From NCBI GenBank assembly GCA_963921825.1, contig OY997588.1, positions 126,821,203-126,885,202 on the forward strand: DNA of 64,000 bases, written 5' to 3'. Under the pieces are notes generated by a model that made no database searches, was not told where the DNA came from, and saw only the letters and a list, made by a program, of their open reading frames with translations. A program made the translations under genes and the position numbers. This stretch comes from Erodium maritimum. Lineage: Eukaryota; Streptophyta; Magnoliopsida; Geraniales; Geraniaceae. Each line of letters starts with the position of its first letter. The first letter of the stretch is position 1. Positions 58,970-64,000 of the stretch are shown one piece after another.

Positions 58970-61900
58970 TGTCACGCCCCAAATCCAGTTTTGACCCGAC
59001 TCGAGACGTGAACTAAAACAATAAATGTTTTACTCGAAAATTAAGCCAACAAGTCTCAATCTCATAATTTTAAAACTTTAAACACCACGCGAGTTACAGC
59101 TTGGTAAAAACCAATGGTAAAACAGTTCAAAACAAAACGGTACGTCTCTAGAATATCTAGCCTAGGACCCTCGTAAGCTCCCAAGCATCGAGCATCCAGC
59201 TAGTACACTTCCCGCTTAGAACCTGAAAAACACAACAAAGTAAGGGGTGAGCTTTCGCTCAGTAGGAAAAGTAGTTAAGGTTATAAGCAAGCGTTCACCA
59301 CCACGGGTAACCGTCCAATTAGGGCATACTAGTACAACACACGACTAATTTCCAACGGAACTCGTAACCACAATCCTCAACCCAAGACCAACCCGCGCTC
59401 ACAACCAAAAAAGACAAACAGCACAGACAACAACCAGCACACCAAATAACACGTCATCAAACATAAAGTAAACTGTAAAAGCATAACACGTCCCGTACCG
59501 CAGTCCCCTACTCGGTCGGCTGTCCACAGCCCGACACCCTCATATCGTACCGGAACACACAGCGTCGGCCTAGATATCTTCCCGTCAAACAACCGGGGCT
59601 CGATCTCAAATAGTCATACCGGAATCACTATCGGCCTAGACCTCTTTCTCGGAATTCCTTCAGGCAAAGGATAGGTAAAAAAACTTTCCCGGAACTCCTT
59701 CGGGCAAAGCACGGAACACGTAACCGTCGGCCTAGACGTCCCACATCGGAGTACCCCCTCGATGCAGGCTATCGTACCGGAACCACTACCCAGGGGACCG
59801 CGAATACATGGGACCACACCGTCGGCCTAGGTAATACCCTACACCAGCGTACCCCCTCGGTCATAGGTACCATACCGAAAACAACTCCCGGACACACATC
59901 AAGATAATATTACAAAGGTCATAATTAAGCACGACTTACCAAGCCCAACAATCTTACCACAACCAGTCATGTCGGTCTATCACTCACCCGACCATCACAC
60001 AACCAAGGGTTCAGATCAACACAACCACGGCACACTCGCCCATACATAACAACAAGATGCTCAACGGATATACTAATATTGTCTATTAAACATAACGACA
60101 CCGACTCACACGGCAAGCATCTCACCAATAATAGGCAATTCCAAAACAACACACAACCTACGGCTCGACATGGCCGATCTACCAGCACGACAATTTCCCA
60201 AGTATTGAAAGCAGATAAAAACAGTTAACTAGTGAATCCCTTCCTACATGTTACTACGACTCGTCCGGTTATTATCTGATATAAACGTCTTTCCAGTTTT
60301 ATTAATCCTAGAATGAATACTAGTAACTTTCCGCAATTAAACCGGTATCCGCTACTTTACCTACCTCAACCGAAGAACAACCGCTACGTCTCCTAGCTGC
60401 TGACGTCCTGGCTCGCTACCCCCGGTCGTTTCTTCGATCGAAGCCGGACGCTAAAGATAAAACAAAAGCAATAATTAAAACCGGTTTCACAATATAATTT
60501 AAAAGGTTACGACGGTTTCGATTTAAGTTCAGAAGTTGTGTTCTAGACTCGAGAAGGCTAAAAGCGGGGTTACGATGAATCGGGTTCGAGCCCCTCGAGC
60601 ACAGGACCCGAGGCACGTTTTACGAGGCACAGATCACATTGCACGGATCTTGAGGCACGGATTTCGTGGCGCGATTCCCGAGGTACGTGTTTCGTGACAC
60701 GATTCCCGAGGTACCCACTTCATCTTTCCACTTTTATTCCGTTCAAGGTCCGATTTAACGTCTATTTTAACCAAAGTTGCTGATTTTAATCATCAGTCCC
60801 AAAATGTCTTAAAACAAAACTGATTTCGTTAATTTCTTTTATTTCAAAACCCTTTTCCTTTTAAAACTGATTTTTCGTTCTACGTCTCCTAGCTGCTGAC
60901 GTCCTGGCTCGCTACCCCCGGTCGTTTCTTCGATCGAAGCCGGACGCTAAAGATAAAACAAAAGCAATAATTAAAACCGGTTTCACAATATAATTTAAAA
61001 GGTTACGACGGTTTCGATTTAAGTTCAGAAGTTGTGTTCTAGACTCGAGAAGGCTAAAAGCGGGGTTACGATGAATCGGGTTCGAGCCCCTCGAGCACAG
61101 GACCCGAGGCACGTTTTACGAGGCACAGATCACATTGCACGGATCTTGAGGCACGGATTTCGTGGCGCGATTCCCGAGGTACGTGTTTCGTGACACGATT
61201 CCCGAGGTACCCACTTCATCTTTCCACTTTTATTCCGTTCAAGGTCCGATTTAACGTCTATTTTAACCAAAGTTGCTGATTTTAATCATCAGTCCCAAAA
61301 TGTCTTAAAACAAAACTGATTTCGTTAATTTCTTTTATTTCAAAACCCTTTTCCTTTTAAAACTGATTTTTCGTTCTAAAGTCCAGAATAACGCCTTAAA
61401 TCAAAACCGGTTCAATCCATTTTGTTTAGAACAATTTTCTTTCTTTCGGATCTTTTTTTTTAAATTTCTAAAATTAATTTGATTAATTTGTTCCAGAGAG
61501 TTCGAGAAAGTAAAAGAAGAAGGAAGGGGGAGTTTCAGGTCCGAGAACCGACCGGTCACCGGCGGAAGTACCGGCGACCCAAACTTTGCGGTTTTGAGAA
61601 ACTCACCGCGGGTAAAAAGAAGGCGGCGACGGCTGTTGAACGGAGATGAAGAGACAAGACGATGGCGGGGAAATAGAACACGGCGAAGGGACAACCTCAG
61701 ATCCGGACGAAACCGGCGGAACTCACCAGATCTGGCGAGCTCCGACGAGCTCGTCTCGGTTAGACGCATCGACGGAAGAGGGGGGGTTCGTCCACGCCTT
61801 GGTGAGGGAGAGGAGCTCGGGTTTGAGACGGCCGGTGACCGGCTTTGGGTTGAACGGAGACGGGGAGAGAAGAGGAGAGGGACGGACTTGATGGTGGCGA

Positions 61901-62344
61901 TGGCTCGGGTTGGACGAAGATGGTGGTGTGGAGCGGCGGCGGTTTGAGGTGAGAGGAGGAGATGGGGAAGTCGGAACCAGTGAAGAAGGAAGAAGGGATC
62001 GGGTGAGAGAGGCAACCGAGTGAGAGGGAGAGAATGAGCCGCTCAGAAACCCTAAGAACGCATTTATAAACGCGGGCTAACAACGTTTTGGGCCTCAGAC
62101 ATGGAGCGGGCCTCAAGGCCCAGGCGAGGGGAAACAAGGTTGGCCTGGCCTGGCCGGACCTGCGGGTCTGACCGGCCCAACTTCTTTTCTTTCTTTTTTT
62201 TAAAACCTTTTTGTTTATTCAACTAAACTGATTCAAAATTCATTTTTTTTGAACGGTAAGAGATTAAACCCAAATTTCACTCTCGACGCTCCGACGAATA
62301 ATTTTAAATAATTAAAAACTTTTTAAACCGAGACGGTCTTCACA
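58970..62344 (-). mobile_element. Solo gypsy LTR J (minus orientation), 3375 bp
   Basis: On the minus strand it starts TGTGAAGACCG at 62344 and ends GGGGCGTGACA at 58970. The 5-bp flanks are GAGCA (58965-58969) and GAACA (62345-62349), a TSD with one change. No primer site adjoins, so it is a solo LTR of the D/F type. It has a TATA box (62070-62063), a GC-rich leader frame (62015-61401, 204 aa, Pro/Ser/Arg-rich), GGCACG motif clusters, and a one-base variant of the 18-bp motif at 59243-59265. It carries a perfect 496-bp tandem duplication. Its frames are not genes. Confidence 0.92.
60385..61376. repeat. Perfect tandem duplication, 2 x 496 bp, in LTR J
   Basis: 60385-60880 and 60881-61376 appear identical by eye over their full length. 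The unit starts TACGTCTCCTAGCTGCTGAC. It therefore contains two identical 66-residue frames and two copies of the GGCACG motif cluster. The single-base change in the LTR's TSD shows the insertion is old, so the duplication is much younger, or an assembly error. Confidence 0.93.
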
Positions 62345-63487
62345 GAACATGTTCCTCCGTATATAACAATGTAATCGATTTAAAAAAAAATTAATAATAC
62401 ATCTTTCGCTAAAAAAAATAGTAAAGGCCTACACGAGCCTTGTTTTGCAATCCCAAAACAATACAGTGTAATGATTAAGCAAACAACAAAAGAGTTAATG
62501 AGAGAGGTAAAGCAAGAGAATGATTAGCACCCTATTTAAGAATTCAATTAATGTGGAGGAAGAGAGAGACCCACCCCTAACCCTAACCCATTTGTTCATA
62601 TATGTTGTTCAATCATGGCCGTTTGTATTTGTGCATGCGTGAGAAGGCGTGACCCTTTTCCTATAATACCCTGTACCACTCATCCTCTGCCCCAAACGTG
62701 CTCTTACTGTTTTAAACTCCAATATCCACGAAATAGACTATTTCTTAAATAAGGAATAATATTTTCTGCTATTCAAGTCTTCACTTATTTAGGGTATAAT
62801 GTAATTTATGATGATCACATGGTGTCAACAATTTAAGATGTTGAGCAACATAAAAGTAGAGTAATTGGAGCCACAATACGGCAATAAAAGGTTACGATTA
62901 AGAAGATAATTAATGACAGCCACACACACACGTATGGTGGCATAAGTGAGAATTAGGTGCATGTGATTGTAAGACGCGTTCCAGTTTGTTACAAGTGTCG
63001 TTTATCCACCTAATCACCACTCGGCAGAGCAGAGGAGACATGTTCGGAGTGATGATGGAGTGAGTTTGAGCAACTCCACACATTCTTTTCATACAACTCA
63101 AAACTCACTCATTTTCAAAGCTCAAACCCAAACAATTCTCCTTCTCTTGGGTGACAACAACACCACACTACTTGTTGGATTCATCCAAAGCTCTCATGGT
63201 TATAGAGTCAACGCATAGTTGACAAAAACCTTTGTTTCTCGAAGCGGGTTAGATCAGACAATGATGTTGTTTTGTGCATGATGCATGGGCGGTAAGCACA
63301 AAAAGAAGAGAGAAAGCAAAAAATCATAGAGAGAAATAATTTAAATATTAATGATCGACGGGGAGAAATTTGTGAAGAAAAAATGCTACGAATAGTCAGT
63401 ACGAACAAACTAGCATTATAGGGGTGCTGACTTTAAAATTGACTGTAAAGTTGGAAATATTAATTTAATATTTTAACCATAGTCTTA

Positions 63488-63619
63488 ACACAATTTACTA
63501 ATAGTTAACAGTGTGGATGCTCTAACTACTAATAGAGGTGATGATGGGCAAAAACACAATTTACTAATAGTTAACATTGTGGATGCTCTAACTACTAATA
63601 GAGGTGATGATGGGCAAAA
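63488..63619. repeat. 66-bp tandem duplication, two copies
   Basis: The unit contains ACACAATTTACTAATAG, GTGGATGCTCTAACTACTAA and GAGGTGATGATGGGC. The copies differ at one base (AACAGTG against AACATTG). The GTGGATGCTCTAA part resembles the end of a Tourist/Harbinger-type MITE. Confidence 0.85.
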
Positions 63620-63772
63620 ACGGAATCATGAAAGAAGCGCATACAAACAATAAAACCCGCAGAATCACTCGGAGGAGTAGCTTAAGGCTTGTGCTCTCTT
63701 CCTCTGCCACTGCTTTTCCTTGTCCACAACCTCTGTTTTAAGTAAAGCTAACGTAAATGTGACGCCTTTCTC

Positions 63773-63876
63773 CCTATATTAATTGAAAATCCATATTTTT
63801 TTCATTTCATTCTACACTTCCTCATCGTACCATTTCTGGGTCGTCATCATTTCCCCAAATCTCGAAATCAAGCGCC
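63773..63876 (+). promoter_or_regulatory. Putative core promoter and 5' UTR of the right-edge gene
   Basis: CTATATTAAT followed after about 30 bp by a CT-rich, ATG-free leader leading to the ATG at 63877. Assigned by position only. Confidence 0.4.
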
Positions 63877-64000
63877 ATGAGAGGCAGAGGAAAGGCTCTG
63901 GAAACCTACAGACGCGATCTGAATAATTTGTACAGCTCTGCGTCTGGCCTTCCGTGCAAGAAACACCCCTCCTCTTCTCCGGTCGGCGTTTGCGCCTTGT
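63877..64000 (+). CDS. Unnamed plant protein, 5' end only (Cys/His motif)
   Basis: ATG at 63877 opens a frame that continues off the window (41 codons seen). The protein starts M-R-G-R-G-K-A-L-E and has C-K-K-H-P-S-S-S-P-V-G-V-C-A, a C-x2-H-P...G-x-C-A pattern found at the N-terminus of several uncharacterised plant proteins, possibly metal binding. Codon use and the clean leader suggest a real host gene. I do not recognise a name and infer no function. No upstream ATG is in frame. Confidence 0.7.
   Translation, partial: MRGRGKALETYRRDLNNLYSSASGLPCKKHPSSSPVGVCAL

Larger units (their letters stand above)
62350..63876. other. AT-rich intergenic DNA and upstream region of the right-edge gene
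   Basis: No gene seen up to 63760. It contains a 66-bp tandem duplication (63488-63619) and, before 63877, a pyrimidine-rich leader with a possible TATA box (CTATATTAAT, about 63773). Confidence 0.55.

Noticed and set aside
60416-61112. Two identical 66-residue frames as duplicated genes
   Set aside because: They lie in a tandem duplication inside solo LTR J and have no homology I recognise.

Overview
The window is nuclear DNA from a flowering plant, most likely a eudicot. The evidence is a plant-type S-adenosylmethionine decarboxylase (SAMDC) gene with its diagnostic tiny/small upstream ORF pair, a nuclear fragment of plastid psbC, plant-type Ty3/gypsy (chromovirus-like and Athila-like), Ty1/copia, PIF/Harbinger, hAT and LINE-like elements, and AT-rich intergenic DNA. 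The species cannot be told from the sequence. Most of the 64 kb is transposable element. I see only two ordinary host genes: SAMDC (minus strand, coding 33580-34650, 5' leader to about 35615) and the first 124 coding bases of an unnamed gene at the right edge (from 63877).

Layout. 1-20168: the right-hand part of one Ty3/gypsy element on the plus strand (5' LTR end 1-1181, PBS, decayed gag, protease remnant, integrase C-terminus, PPT, 3' LTR 17281-20168). It carries a solo LTR (1694-3382, TSD TGTTG) and an Athila-like element on the minus strand (about 5655-14712). The Athila-like element is itself split by another solo LTR (9903-13111, TSD CAATC), so the nesting is three levels deep. 20169-24902: old DNA with a PIF/Harbinger transposase pseudogene (22270-23610, minus), a possible ORF1 remnant and a 24-bp minisatellite. 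24903-30498: a gag-less Ty1/copia element on the minus strand. 30499-32035: no gene seen. 32051-33238: a LINE-type retroposon with a 15-bp TSD. 33580-35650: SAMDC. 35652-37252: no gene seen.

37258-52751: a 531-bp copia-type solo LTR (TSD GGATG) split by a minus-strand gypsy element (37689-52646, TSD ATCTA). Most of that element's interior is replaced by a patchwork of three plus-strand LTRs (38450-40139, 40153-43186, 44637-47942) and a (TA)32 tract. 52871-53052: psbC NUPT. 54278-54582: MITE. 54721-55626: non-autonomous hAT element with an 8-bp TSD and a nested hairpin. 55635-58260: unrecognised GC-richer block with a 24-C run. 58970-62344: minus-strand solo LTR containing a perfect 496-bp tandem duplication. 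62350-63876: AT-rich promoter-side DNA. 63877-64000: start of a host gene.

SAMDC is the only gene here with a clear cellular role, the committed step of spermidine/spermine synthesis. Its leader carries the polyamine-responsive translational switch. Nothing else forms a pathway with it. The more unusual material is inside the LTRs: all the related gypsy LTRs share an 18-bp near-palindrome about 290 bp before their ends, carry subfamily-specific minisatellites, and have clusters of short GC-rich palindromic motifs downstream of the TATA box. An initiator-tRNA-Met 5' half also lies inside the first gypsy element. No previously undescribed protein system was found.
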